DNA from: Xenorhabdus anantnagensis
GTDB taxonomy: Bacteria; Pseudomonadota; Gammaproteobacteria; Enterobacterales; Enterobacteriaceae
Reading direction: 5' to 3'
DNA: 64,000 bases
Assembly (NCBI RefSeq): GCF_028598555.1
Contig: NZ_JAQRFN010000006.1
Coordinates: forward strand, 1 to 64,000
Positions 1-7,605 of this stretch are shown in pieces. A model generated the notes under the pieces. It saw nothing but the letters and a program-made list of their open reading frames with translations, searched no databases and was not told the origin of the DNA. A program made the translations under genes and the position numbers. Position 1 is the first letter of the stretch. Each line of letters opens with the position of its first letter.

Positions 1-327
1 CAACTTAAGCACTTCAAGATTATCGCCTTCAATAAACAGGTTTTCCGTCGTATCCCAGTTAACACTCTCTTCCTTGCATGGACGTAGTGTGCCTGTTGAT
101 GGCGTCTGGGCAATTTGACGTGCGCGGGTTTTACCCTGCCAAGTGAAGTTATAGCGCTCATCTGAATCATCAACGACTTCACCCAGCACGGCTTTTAAAG
201 CGTCAAAGTCGATTTTTCCTTCCAAAAATACCTCAGGGAAAAGTTGCTTAAGTTGTTCGACATTTTCTTGGGTGATATCCGCGCTCTTGGATTCAGGGTC
301 GTTCAGGGTGATTTGTTCAATGGTCAT
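1..327 (-). CDS. Type III restriction-modification methyltransferase (Mod), N-terminal part
   Basis: The reading frame is open from an ATG at 327 to the window edge (109 codons). The first ~90 residues are an acidic leader. The last residues read NLFIEGDNLEVLKL, the signature near the start of beta-class adenine methyltransferases of type III systems, which lies just before the catalytic domain. The protein should be an adenine-N6 DNA methyltransferase that works with a Res helicase-nuclease encoded further left. An in-frame ATG at 336 is an alternative start; GGA about nine bases upstream favours 327. The catalytic motifs and the specificity region lie outside the window, so subtype and intactness cannot be judged. 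Confidence 0.8.
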   Translation of the reverse strand, partial: MTIEQITLNDPESKSADITQENVEQLKQLFPEVFLEGKIDFDALKAVLGEVVDDSDERYNFTWQGKTRARQIAQTPSTGTLRPCKEESVNWDTTENLFIEGDNLEVLKL

Positions 328-357
328 CAGGGGCATTCCATTTATTGACAACTGAGC

Positions 358-384
358 AAAAAAAAGGCCACGCCATGCGCAGCC
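358..384 (-). terminator. Rho-independent terminator on the minus strand
   Basis: Read on the minus strand, GGCTGCGC and GCGTGGCC pair (two G-U pairs) around a three-base loop and are followed by eight T. It lies upstream of the methyltransferase gene, so it would end leftward transcription arriving from the prophage before mod. Confidence 0.6.
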
Positions 385-393
385 TTGAATTGG

Positions 394-453
394 TTATCCG
401 TGATCAAATAACACTATCCGTTATCAAATGGCGTTATCCGTGATCAAACGGGA
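394..453. repeat. Three tandem 20-bp repeats
   Basis: Three imperfect copies at 394-413, 414-433 and 434-453 share the core TTATCCGTGATCAAA, with one or two changes in the middle copy. They lie in the non-coding stretch between the mod gene and the toxin gene. The function is unknown; they could be protein-binding sites or slippage products like the other short arrays in this window. The rest of 454-697 is AT-rich leader with a TATAAT at 609-614. Confidence 0.8.
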
Positions 454-697
454 TTTTGAACTACCTAGGATTTTTCGGTAGTTGGATTGTAAATTAAAAG
501 ATTTCACTCACCATATAAATTTTTAATAATCAACTTCATTTATCTTTTATTCATGTTTTATCCGAAATAAATCAGTTCTGGTTTTAATTCCGTTTAGTTG
601 GGTATCTATATAATGCTTCATATTACACCAGAGTCATTCTAATTCTGTTGTGAGAATACCTAAAACCGACTGACTTATATTGAGGATATTTAACATT

Positions 698-1141
698 ATG
701 AAACGACTTGCAAAGGTTTTATTTAGCCTTTTATTGGTATTACTTCCCTTTTCGGGACACAGCTTTCAAGCGCCAGATACGGCGACAAACATACATCAAA
801 TCTCACTCATTAAGATTCCAAAAACCCCAAAAACCCCAAAAACTCCGAATAAACAAGGCAATGAATTAAGTAGCATTAAGCATACTTACAAATCAATCAA
901 GGATGCACCGCAATATCCTAAAGGGTTTAGGCCAGTCCAAGATGGAACAACTCGGAATGTTGTTAACAATAAAAAAGTTTTGCAGGATCTAAGAGCCGTA
1001 AGAGCCGGGCAATGGTATAAAATCTATAAAAACGGCTATAGTGCCTCTAATCAGCGAGTGTCTATCCATTACTTTCAACACAAAAGTGGTCTTGTATTTG
1101 ATGTGAAAGTCCATCATGGGTGGAGTATAAGGGGAAGTTAA
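698..1141 (+). CDS. Secreted polymorphic-toxin-like protein
   Basis: The protein starts MKRLAKVLFSLLLVLLPF, a clear signal peptide cleaved near residue 24 (GHS-F). A nine-base tandem repeat then gives a PKTPKTPKTP linker. The C-terminal ~60 residues contain NVVNNKK, GQWYKIYKNGYSASN, SIHYFQHKSG and DVKVHHGWS, a style I associate with C-terminal domains of polymorphic (RHS/CDI-type) toxins. The enzyme activity is not identifiable. ATG 698 is chosen because GAGGAT lies about ten bases upstream; an in-frame TTG at 680 is less likely. The stop overlaps the start of the next gene (TAATG). It is oriented against the prophage early operon, which is typical of a cargo gene with its own promoter. Confidence 0.6.
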   Translation: MKRLAKVLFSLLLVLLPFSGHSFQAPDTATNIHQISLIKIPKTPKTPKTPNKQGNELSSIKHTYKSIKDAPQYPKGFRPVQDGTTRNVVNNKKVLQDLRAVRAGQWYKIYKNGYSASNQRVSIHYFQHKSGLVFDVKVHHGWSIRGS

Positions 1142-1497
1142 TGAAACTTTGTTATTGTATTGAAAAGAAACACGCAGAAAAATTTGTTAGCATTTTTGTC
1201 TTGGGGTTGTTGCATTCTCTTGATAAGAAACTGATTTCTATTGATGAAGCAGAAGGGTTTATATTCATGCCCTATGTCCCCGACGTATTAAAAAAAATTA
1301 AAGTATCCGACGAATTGATTAATATCATTGACCTCGGCTGTGAACTTGAAGACGTGGCATCTTTAATACCGGAAGAATTACCCGCTAGTATTAATGAGCT
1401 GATCGAGCAAACATTATTAGCCATTAAAAATAATGGTGAAATAGGAAGATTGGTGGAGAAAGAAATTCTCATAAAAGGTAAAGGCAGAAGAGGATAA
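1141..1497 (+). CDS. DUF3969 family protein, probable immunity partner
   Basis: A protein of about 118 residues beginning MKLCYCIEKKHAEKFVSIF. It has an acidic, helical body with DEAEGFIFMPY and LGCELEDVASLIPEEL, which I recognise as the DUF3969 family. Its ATG shares a base with the stop of the toxin-like gene and has AAGGGGAAG just upstream, so translation is probably coupled. No signal peptide or membrane segment is present, so it should stay in the cytoplasm. Pairing with a secreted toxin-like protein suggests an immunity role, which is inferred from context. A conventional chaperone or regulator is also possible. Confidence 0.6.
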   Translation: MKLCYCIEKKHAEKFVSIFVLGLLHSLDKKLISIDEAEGFIFMPYVPDVLKKIKVSDELINIIDLGCELEDVASLIPEELPASINELIEQTLLAIKNNGEIGRLVEKEILIKGKGRRG

Positions 1498-1606
1498 ATT
1501 ACCCCATCTACAGCGTATCTATCAGCTTAAATGCAATGTGGCAGTTACCTATTCTGTAATGGATGCAAGGGTGACTGTCATCTTTTTAAGTCTGAGTCCT
1601 AGGTAA

Positions 1607-1629
1607 CAAAAACCCCGCCGAGGCGAGGT
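1607..1629 (-). terminator. Terminator after the Q gene (minus strand)
   Basis: On the minus strand ACCTCGCC and GGCGGGGT form a stem with a two-base loop, followed by TTTTTG. It lies about 65 bases beyond the stop of the antiterminator Q gene. It could end the early operon, or act like a tR' site in a late leader that Q modifies. Confidence 0.7.
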
Positions 1630-1693
1630 CTGATAATTCAATAAGCTGTGTGACATTGCTATCACTCTTATCACAATATACCGACTTTTGTAA

Positions 1694-2092
1694 TTACGCA
1701 ACTCTATTAACGATTTCTTTTTGTACGCACTTGTCCAGTTCCAGAACCACATCAGAAACGGCCAGTACCCCTTCAATAAATCCCTCAGCAGCCTGTAACC
1801 GTTTTGCCACCTCGTTGTGGGAAATGCCTAACTTAGTCCCCATTGTTCTTAATGGTGAGGCCTTAATGTAGTGCAATACGATCAACTGGTAGGAATACGG
1901 GTTATGCTTCTTCAACCGCAGAACGGCGGCATCAATCGCAATTCCATCATCATCACAACATTGGGCACGGGTCTTTCTGGTGCTGGGAACCAGACCTTTA
2001 AACCCTGCGGCAATGGGTTCCCAGTCAACGTCACTATTCCCCTCACTGGCCCATGCGCCCCACTGATTAAGTATTATCCGCATATCACGCAT
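1694..2092 (-). CDS. Phage antitermination protein Q-like
   Basis: The protein starts MRDMRIILNQWGAWASEG and continues DWEPIAAGFKGLVP, CCDDDGIAIDA, YQLIVLHYIKA and the helix-turn-helix-like stretch ISHNEVAKRLQAAEGFIEG. This is the pattern of the lambdoid antitermination Q family (PF06530), about 130 residues long. Q proteins load on RNA polymerase at the late promoter and allow it to read through terminators into lysis and structural genes. ATG 2092 has GGGGGAG seven bases upstream; an in-frame GTG at 2098 lies too close to that site. It overlaps the preceding gene by eight bases and is the last gene of the leftward operon. Confidence 0.8.
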   Translation of the reverse strand: MRDMRIILNQWGAWASEGNSDVDWEPIAAGFKGLVPSTRKTRAQCCDDDGIAIDAAVLRLKKHNPYSYQLIVLHYIKASPLRTMGTKLGISHNEVAKRLQAAEGFIEGVLAVSDVVLELDKCVQKEIVNRVA

Positions 2093-2942
2093 TCGCACAC
2101 TCCCCCACCAGATTGAGGATAATCCTGTCGGTCAGCTCACGATCATGGAACCGCTCTTCCTCCAGCACCCATTTACAGACGTCGATAGCCTCTTGGCGGT
2201 TCACGGCTTGGAGGGTGACTAGTTTTTCTTCAAGGTAATCTTCCCGGTCATAGACATAATATCGTTCATCGCCATACCCGCCGGGATTAAGTTCCTTGTC
2301 GGCCACATTGCGCATCTGATATAACCAGTCCCAATACAGGAACTCACGCACTACATCAGACAAGGTATGCGGTTCGGGAAGCTGTTCAGCAAACCCTTTC
2401 GCCGTTGCTTTGCGTAATTTTTCGGTTTCGTGAACACGATCACCACGCATACAGCCTTCCGCCAGCTCTTTTTCGTTCCAGTAGTAACCTGCCTCATAGA
2501 TTTCTGCCAGTTCACCCACCAGCATTAATTTTTCCGGTTCAGTCAGTTCCAGTGCGCCTTCGTAGCTCTCAAAGGTTCCCCTGACTTTCGCTGCTTCACT
2601 GATCTGCTCCTTCGCACGATCAATATAGCCCTGTGGGTTATCCATGCTCAGGGTGCCAAAGGCAATCTGGAAGGCATGGGCACCCGATTTCATCAGGTAA
2701 TCAGCGTATTTCGTTTGGGCCTCTTTGGGCGTGATTTTCAATTTCTTCAAGGCCGCTTCTGCTGCCTCAAGGTGGGCGGGTTCATTGGTCTTAATGACTG
2801 CCAGTACCCACAGGTAAGCATCCACCTGTTTATTGCCGGTGATCTTCCGCTGAACAGGTAATGGTTTCACGGTTGCCAGCGCCGTGCTGTAGCAAGGTTC
2901 AGGGATAGTGAAAAGGGTTTTGTGTGCTGTGTTGTCCATCAT
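2085..2942 (-). CDS. Prophage protein of unknown function in the replication operon
   Basis: 285 residues, acidic and mostly helical, with no signal peptide or membrane segment. Conserved-looking stretches include NKQVDAYLWVLAVI, DVVREFLYWDWLYQMRNVADKE, GGYGDERYYVYDREDY and VCKWVLEEERFHDRELTDRI. I do not recognise a domain. It sits between the primase (one-base overlap, TAATG) and the Q gene, so it is cotranscribed with the replication genes and is likely to act early in phage growth. Confidence 0.7.
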   Translation of the reverse strand: MMDNTAHKTLFTIPEPCYSTALATVKPLPVQRKITGNKQVDAYLWVLAVIKTNEPAHLEAAEAALKKLKITPKEAQTKYADYLMKSGAHAFQIAFGTLSMDNPQGYIDRAKEQISEAAKVRGTFESYEGALELTEPEKLMLVGELAEIYEAGYYWNEKELAEGCMRGDRVHETEKLRKATAKGFAEQLPEPHTLSDVVREFLYWDWLYQMRNVADKELNPGGYGDERYYVYDREDYLEEKLVTLQAVNRQEAIDVCKWVLEEERFHDRELTDRIILNLVGECANA

Positions 2943-3919
2943 TATGTGTTCTCCCGCTGCTTTTTCATAAATTCCAACTGTCGGGCCTGATCGCCGTTCT
3001 GGAGCAGGTCGTTAAAATCCCCGTTATCACTCCAGCGGACACTGACTCTTTCCAAGTCGTTATTCGCCTTTAGGTTTTTAGTCGCGCACGCCATGGCCGC
3101 CGCATGGCCTGTGGCGCTCCAGTCCGTATCCGCGAAGATGATTAAATGCGTAACGCCCTTGGGCACCAGAAAGCGCTCCATAAACCCCGCGTGCACCACT
3201 GACCAAGTGTTGACCCCGTAAATCTGTTTGCAGGAAAGCGCGGTTTCGATGCCCTCAGCAATCCCCAATGTCGAATCGACCGGGAACAGGCGGATCGCTG
3301 GTGACTGGGCATGGTCGCGATAGTTATTTTCCTGTGTCGCATCCAGTTTCTTCTGGGGCGTGATGTCCGCCTTTCTGTCCCCGTCAAGGTAAGTACGGTG
3401 CAGATAACATAATGTTCCCTTCGCATCGGTCACCAGTGCCCAGAGCGCTTGCAGTCTCCCATTACGGACAGGCTGGTCGGGGCAGTACCTCACGTTGTCG
3501 GCAGGCAGAACATGAATGCCCCGGCTTCGCAAATAGGCTTCCCCTTGTGTCCCTTTCAGGCTGGGTAAGTTGGCATAGCAGGCGGTGACTCGGTTCCTGA
3601 ATGTGGTGATATTCTTCTCTTCTTTCACCACACTGCGCTTGTCTGACTGGATACCCAATAGCTGATCAATCTCATCCGCCAGCACCTTAAATTCTTTACC
3701 CTGCGTCAATCTCAGTAGTGCCCAGCCATCACCCGCATTGCAGGTGCAAATGAATGTTCCGCGCCCGTCACGGTCATCAATGCGGAATTTTCCCTTTTGC
3801 TTACAGATTGGGCACATCCCTTTAAAGTGTTTCCTGCCTGTCACTGGCGGTAATTTGTAATAGGCGAAGATTTCAGGCCAGCGACCAATAACCGCCTCGG
3901 TCGTTTTTATTCTGTTCAC
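2942..3919 (-). CDS. Phage DNA primase (zinc-binding and Toprim domains)
   Basis: 325 residues. Residues ~30-60 hold a P4/gp4-type zinc-binding motif: CPICKQKGKFRIDDRDGRG followed by a CTCN pair. A Toprim domain follows with LGIAEGIETALS (catalytic Glu) and HLIIFADTDWSATGHAAA (Asp-x-Asp for metal). This combination makes RNA primers at a phage replication fork. There is no helicase domain in this protein; the next gene upstream supplies one (four-base overlap). The arrangement helicase-primase-unknown-Q matches early regions of lambdoid phages that use their own primase rather than O/P proteins. Confidence 0.88.
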   Translation of the reverse strand: MNRIKTTEAVIGRWPEIFAYYKLPPVTGRKHFKGMCPICKQKGKFRIDDRDGRGTFICTCNAGDGWALLRLTQGKEFKVLADEIDQLLGIQSDKRSVVKEEKNITTFRNRVTACYANLPSLKGTQGEAYLRSRGIHVLPADNVRYCPDQPVRNGRLQALWALVTDAKGTLCYLHRTYLDGDRKADITPQKKLDATQENNYRDHAQSPAIRLFPVDSTLGIAEGIETALSCKQIYGVNTWSVVHAGFMERFLVPKGVTHLIIFADTDWSATGHAAAMACATKNLKANNDLERVSVRWSDNGDFNDLLQNGDQARQLEFMKKQRENT

Positions 3920-5535
3920 GGTGTGTCTCCCTGATGTGGCTGAATGCCTAATTTTTCACGGATATCGCGCACTTTTTGATGAGCAACCTCAAGACGCATT
4001 TCCTGCTGTTCGTGGCTGGACGGCTGCTTTTGCTCTGCTTTCTTGCGGCTTTTCACCCAGGCTATTTGCTTGTGCTTAATGAAGTTATTCACTTCCGGTG
4101 TCAGTTCTTGCGGGGTGTCATGGAACCCACGAGGCCAGACGCCGAACTTGTCTTTAAACGTGTTGGATACCCAGCCATCACTGACAGTCTTGCCCTGTGA
4201 GGCGCGCTGGTTCTGGTAACACTTCAACTGGGAATAGAAACTCTGCTTTTCGGCCTGTGTGTAGACGCGCGCTTTCTTGTCGAGTTTTTTGATGGTGCGG
4301 CTGGTATCAACATCAATGTCCTCCCCCACCAGCGGCTTAAACCCACACTTCGGGCAGACATAGACACCCGCTGGCTTCATGTAGTGGCAGGAGGAACATT
4401 CTTTCGGTAACTTCTCCTGCTTCTCTTGCTCCCGGTAACTGGAACTGGATTTCATGCCGTCATTCTTGCGGGGCAGTTCGTCATATTCGATATCATCGGG
4501 ATAGCCAAGGCGGTGGACAGAGCCGGAGTGATCGAAGATAAGACAGGTTTCTTTGCCCGGCGCGGTACGTAAGCCTCTGCCGAGACATTGGGTCCAGCGG
4601 ATTTCTGACTTCGTCGGTCGGGCGTAAATAATGCAACGCACATCACTGTCAAAACCCGCGATCAAGGTGCCTACGTTCACAATGACTTTTGTTGCACCCT
4701 GCTCAAAGCGGTGAATCATAATCTGGCGTTCTTCATGGGGTGTCTGAGCTGTAATGATTTCGGCATTGATCCCTGCGCGATTAAACTCCACGGTCACGAA
4801 GTTGGCATGGCTGACCGTCACGCAGAAACAAATGGTTGGCTGGTTATTACCATTCGCCAGCCAGTTACTGACAATATCCCCCACCAGATCAGCCCCGCAC
4901 ATAATTTCAGCAATCTCATTTTCTTTATAATCACTGCCGTATTCCGCGCTGCTATTGGATTTCACCCTGCTTAAATCCGGTTTCATCGGAGCATAGAATT
5001 CATACTTGCTCAAATCCCCACGCTGAATCAGTTCTTTCATCGTGGTGGGCTTTATCAGTTTTTCATAGTAGTGACCGAGGAACGAGGCAAAGGGTGTGCC
5101 CGATAACCCGATCACCGGAAAGTCACTGTCACGGATAATTTCCAGCATCCGCTTACGGCGTAAGTGCGCCTCGTCGATAATCAGTAAATCGATATTGCCG
5201 GGGAACTCACGGCGGATAATGGTATCGGCTGAGGCAATCTGAATCAGTCGGGTTGGGTCATAATTGAGATGGTCACGCCAGACGTAACTGATTTCGCGCT
5301 CAGGCAAGCCATACTCGATAAAGCGCTGGGCAGTCTGGTCTACGAGGATCGTATAAGGCACGCAGAACATCACACGCATATCACGAGAAATGTAACCGTC
5401 AGTGATGAACGCCGCTAAACCTGTTTTGCCTGAACCTGTTGGGCTGTATACCATGAAGGTACGGTGCTGTTTCCAGTTCTGGCGCAACAGACTTAAACTG
5501 CGTTCCTGCGCGAAGTTAGGGGTGATCGTTAGCAT
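3916..5535 (-). CDS. Phage DEAD/DEAH-box helicase (superfamily 2)
   Basis: 539 residues. Walker A is YSPTGSGKTGLAAF near residue 35, motif II is LLIIDEAHLRRKR, motif III is GLSGTPFA, and the C-terminal helicase domain has FDSDVRCIIYARPTKS and QCLGRGLRTAPGK (motif VI arginines). A zinc-ribbon, CSSCHYMKPAGVYVCPKCGF, follows at about residue 385-405. It is an ATP-driven DNA translocase likely to open the origin or work with the downstream primase. The start ATG at 5535 overlaps the preceding frame by seven bases. All key motifs are intact. Confidence 0.9.
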   Translation of the reverse strand: MLTITPNFAQERSLSLLRQNWKQHRTFMVYSPTGSGKTGLAAFITDGYISRDMRVMFCVPYTILVDQTAQRFIEYGLPEREISYVWRDHLNYDPTRLIQIASADTIIRREFPGNIDLLIIDEAHLRRKRMLEIIRDSDFPVIGLSGTPFASFLGHYYEKLIKPTTMKELIQRGDLSKYEFYAPMKPDLSRVKSNSSAEYGSDYKENEIAEIMCGADLVGDIVSNWLANGNNQPTICFCVTVSHANFVTVEFNRAGINAEIITAQTPHEERQIMIHRFEQGATKVIVNVGTLIAGFDSDVRCIIYARPTKSEIRWTQCLGRGLRTAPGKETCLIFDHSGSVHRLGYPDDIEYDELPRKNDGMKSSSSYREQEKQEKLPKECSSCHYMKPAGVYVCPKCGFKPLVGEDIDVDTSRTIKKLDKKARVYTQAEKQSFYSQLKCYQNQRASQGKTVSDGWVSNTFKDKFGVWPRGFHDTPQELTPEVNNFIKHKQIAWVKSRKKAEQKQPSSHEQQEMRLEVAHQKVRDIREKLGIQPHQGDTP

Positions 5536-6044
5536 TCTTTCGCCCCCTGTTTATTTTCCTGCGTTACCGTGCGATACTTTGTCTCGGTAACCGCATCTGT
5601 ATTACCGATTGCAAGGGCCGAATCAGTCTTACCTACCAAAGTGTCGCTGTTCGGTTTCTTGCACCCTCTTACACTTCCATTCTTAGTTAACATTGATACC
5701 CTCACTTGAGTAATGTCCACTGCCAGAGGACAAGCCCTTTTCTTATTCCCATTTGGACGTCTAGCCACCTGTCCCGTTTTGTAACCCCTACAGTGATCTA
5801 CATTAAGATCTGAGTTCTTCCTCTTGGCTGTGCCTTCCCTAACACCCCTTTCAAAGATCACCCCCCAAACCCCCCTAGAAAGTTTTCCCCTCTTCCCCTG
5901 TGTACTACCAAGCTGATACACCGATGTACTTTCTAGGGAGTACAACCTCACAACTAAACTGGTCACTTTGTCGATACCTCCATCGGCTCTTCTGTATAAC
6001 CCTTCATCGATCTGTAATTTTTCTTGAAGAACAATCGAAGCCAT
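5529..6044 (-). CDS. Hypothetical prophage protein, basic
   Basis: 171 residues, strongly basic and low in recognisable structure (KKRACPLAVD, GTAKRKNSDLN). It overlaps the preceding gene by 82 bases, more than is usual here, so the true start may lie further in. I do not recognise a family. It lies between the small early genes and the helicase, where lambdoid phages carry replication-initiation or CII-like genes. The frame could be partly non-coding. Confidence 0.4.
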   Translation of the reverse strand: MASIVLQEKLQIDEGLYRRADGGIDKVTSLVVRLYSLESTSVYQLGSTQGKRGKLSRGVWGVIFERGVREGTAKRKNSDLNVDHCRGYKTGQVARRPNGNKKRACPLAVDITQVRVSMLTKNGSVRGCKKPNSDTLVGKTDSALAIGNTDAVTETKYRTVTQENKQGAKEC

Positions 6045-6253
6045 GTGTTAGCAGCCCTAGCCCCTGTGTTATCCCTGCGATGCGGCACCGGATCTTCATC
6101 CCGCCGAAGTTTGTAGACGTAGGCGTATTTATCTCTCGCATACTCCCTTGTGGTTGAGTTCATCGCGGTAAGAATCTTTTGAATCCATTCCGCGTCACCC
6201 GGATGATAAACTTCGGGCATTATTACGTTGCTAAAATCACGAAAAGCCGCCAT
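5963..6253 (-). CDS. Small prophage early protein
   Basis: The chosen start gives MAAFRDFSNVIMPEVY and a protein of 96 residues. It contains AEWIQKILTAMNS and RRDNTGARAANTWLRLFF, a basic second half. GGGGG lies about seven bases before ATG 6253, and the ATG overlaps the stop of the 29-residue membrane peptide (TGATG). No known domain recognised. It is cotranscribed with the Cro-like regulator. Confidence 0.6.
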   Translation of the reverse strand: MAAFRDFSNVIMPEVYHPGDAEWIQKILTAMNSTTREYARDKYAYVYKLRRDEDPVPHRRDNTGARAANTWLRLFFKKNYRSMKGYTEEPMEVSTK

Positions 6254-6342
6254 CACAGAACCCCCAACAACAACCACGCTCCCCATATCGGGATCACCAA
6301 CAGCGCCAGCGCATAAACAACAACTGACTGAAAGTTATTCAT
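6253..6342 (-). CDS. 29-residue membrane micropeptide
   Basis: ATG at 6342 has AAGGAGG eight bases upstream, one of the strongest ribosome sites in the region. The peptide is MNNFQSVVVYALALLVIPIW followed by GAWLLLGVL, a single hydrophobic helix. It overlaps the end of the Cro-like gene by eight bases (ATGAATAA) and its stop overlaps the next start. The tight packing on both sides argues that it is translated. The role is unknown; small membrane peptides in this position can affect host membrane or superinfection. Confidence 0.65.
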   Translation of the reverse strand: MNNFQSVVVYALALLVIPIWGAWLLLGVL

Positions 6343-6652
6343 GACTTGCCTCCTTGGGTGGCGGAAACACTTTAGGCAGATCGGGGCGTAGCTCGTGGGC
6401 TTGGACGGCGCCGTTAGTGGCCTCAATGACATCTGGATAGTTGTTCTGTCTAAATCTTTCAGGGTATAAAATCTGTATTTCGCTTATTTTTCGCCCGAAA
6501 AAGGTCACTAACTTTTCTGCTAGATCTAGTGCAGGTTTTTGAATACCTCGCTCCATTCGGCTAAGGTTCCCTGCGTCACAATCAACAGCGTTTGCTACCT
6601 GAGCAAGAGTTAACCCCTGCTCTTTTCTGATTTTTCTTAATGGAGTATCCAT
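6335..6652 (-). CDS. XRE-family regulator at the Cro position
   Basis: The chosen start gives MDTPLRKIRKEQGLTLAQVA, a helix-turn-helix of the XRE/Cro type with DAGNLSRMERGIQKP as the recognition part, and a 105-residue protein with a proline-rich C-terminus. GAGGGTGAT lies directly upstream of ATG 6652. It is the first gene of the leftward early operon and is transcribed divergently from the CI-like gene, so it most likely fills the Cro role: repressing the lysogenic promoter after induction. Its helix-turn-helix resembles that of the CI-like protein next door, which suggests they bind the same operators. Confidence 0.85.
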   Translation of the reverse strand: MDTPLRKIRKEQGLTLAQVANAVDCDAGNLSRMERGIQKPALDLAEKLVTFFGRKISEIQILYPERFRQNNYPDVIEATNGAVQAHELRPDLPKVFPPPKEASHE

Positions 6653-6680
6653 ATCACCCTCTATAATTTGTTTTATACAC

Positions 6681-6708
6681 ATATTACACGCAAATCTTAA
6701 TTTGTAAA
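6681..6708 (-). promoter_or_regulatory. Early promoter and operator (PR-like) for the leftward operon
   Basis: On the minus strand TTTACA (6708-6703) and TAATAT (6686-6681) are 16 bases apart, 29 bases before the Cro-like ATG. The sequence GCAAATCTTAATTTGT at 6690-6705 overlaps the promoter. It carries the same half-sites (CAAAT / ATTTGT) as the palindromes on the other side of the CI gene, so it is a likely operator. Confidence 0.55.
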
Positions 6709-6715
6709 CTACACC

Positions 6716-6744
6716 TTGTATGAAAGACAAATAAATTGTTAAAT
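6716..6744 (+). promoter_or_regulatory. Candidate maintenance promoter (PRM-like) for the CI gene
   Basis: TTGTAT (6716-6721) and TTAAAT (6739-6744) are 17 bases apart, 30 bases before the CI-like ATG. ACAAATAAATTGT at 6727-6739, a spaced version of the operator half-sites, lies between them. Autoregulation by CI is therefore plausible. Confidence 0.4.
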
Positions 6745-6774
6745 GTGCAAAACCGAAGCTAAAAGGGGTAAAAA

Positions 6775-7470
6775 ATGAGCGAATTTAATGTCGGAGAGCG
6801 AATAAGAGAGTTAAGAAAGTCTAGGCGAATGACTATTCTTGAGTTAGCACAAGCTATAGGAGGAGATGTGGGTAACCTGTCGCGTCTAGAAAGGGGCAAG
6901 CAGGGGTTTAGTGAATCCTCCTTGACCAAGATAGCAGAAGCGTTATCAGTTCCGGTATCAGAGTTATTCTCTCGTGGCACTGAAAGCATTGAGAACAACG
7001 GCAAAGAAAACTCAGTCATAAAAACTCATAATAATCGGATATTTAGAGTCGATGTATTGGATGCTGCAACAAAATCCAGTGCAGGAGAAAGCTCTAACGA
7101 GATCGTGCCGATTATTCATTCCATAGAATATGCACCAGAATACGCAAAATCAATTTTTGGAAATAGAAGCCCAAACTCTGTCAACTTAGTCAATATGCAA
7201 GGTGACTCCATGTCTGGCACTATTGAGCCAGGAGATTTAGTCTTCATAGATATATCTGTAAAACACTTTGATGGTGACGGGATGTATTTATTTGATTTTA
7301 ATGGTAATTTATTCATAAAGCGCCTTCAAAAGGTTAAATTTGAACTGAAAGTTATTTCTGACAATAAGGCTTATGAAACTTGGTCGCTCTCCTCTGATGA
7401 GGTTGATTTACTATGCATTCATGGAAAAATTTTAATCAGTCAGGCACAAGCTATGCGAAGATATGTTTAA
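6775..7470 (+). CDS. CI-type phage repressor with S24 peptidase domain
   Basis: 231 residues. An XRE helix-turn-helix occupies residues ~8-62 (GNLSRLERGKQGFSESSL). A linker contains an Ala-Gly pair at 103-104, the expected self-cleavage site. The S24/LexA-like domain follows with catalytic Ser in MQGDSMSGTIEPGD (about residue 145) and Lys in LFIKRLQ (about 182). All elements for RecA-stimulated autocleavage are visible, so the prophage switch looks SOS-inducible. It is divergent from the Cro-like gene and ends in a strong terminator. Confidence 0.92.
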   Translation: MSEFNVGERIRELRKSRRMTILELAQAIGGDVGNLSRLERGKQGFSESSLTKIAEALSVPVSELFSRGTESIENNGKENSVIKTHNNRIFRVDVLDAATKSSAGESSNEIVPIIHSIEYAPEYAKSIFGNRSPNSVNLVNMQGDSMSGTIEPGDLVFIDISVKHFDGDGMYLFDFNGNLFIKRLQKVKFELKVISDNKAYETWSLSSDEVDLLCIHGKILISQAQAMRRYV

Positions 7471-7489
7471 AAAATACTTAATTTCAAAG

Positions 7490-7513
7490 AACCAGCAGAT
7501 GGCTGGTTTTTTT
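7490..7513 (+). terminator. Terminator after the CI gene
   Basis: AACCAGC and GCTGGTT form a seven-base stem around a short loop, followed by seven T. It separates the repressor transcript from the rightward promoter just beyond. Confidence 0.85.
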
Positions 7514-7546
7514 ATGCCTAAAAAATAATTTAAGTTCAATAAGTTA

Positions 7547-7605
7547 AAACAAATTTGTTTTAAACACAAATTTGTTGTTGACACAAATAAAGCAATTGAT
7601 ATTAT
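7547..7605 (+). promoter_or_regulatory. Rightward early promoter with two operator palindromes (PL-like)
   Basis: TTGACA (7578-7583) and TATTAT (7600-7605) are 16 bases apart and point into the operon of small genes. Two copies of the perfect palindrome ACAAATTTGT lie directly upstream at 7549-7558 and 7566-7575, 17 bases apart; the first extends to AAACAAATTTGTTT. A half-site (ACAAAT) overlaps the -35. This is the layout of a CI-controlled operator. The leader that follows (7606-7744) contains a CAATGA/TCATTG hairpin at 7628-7647, possibly a nut-like element. Confidence 0.7.

Noticed and set aside
394..453. CRISPR array
   Set aside because: The three 20-bp units are directly adjacent without spacers, and no cas genes are present.
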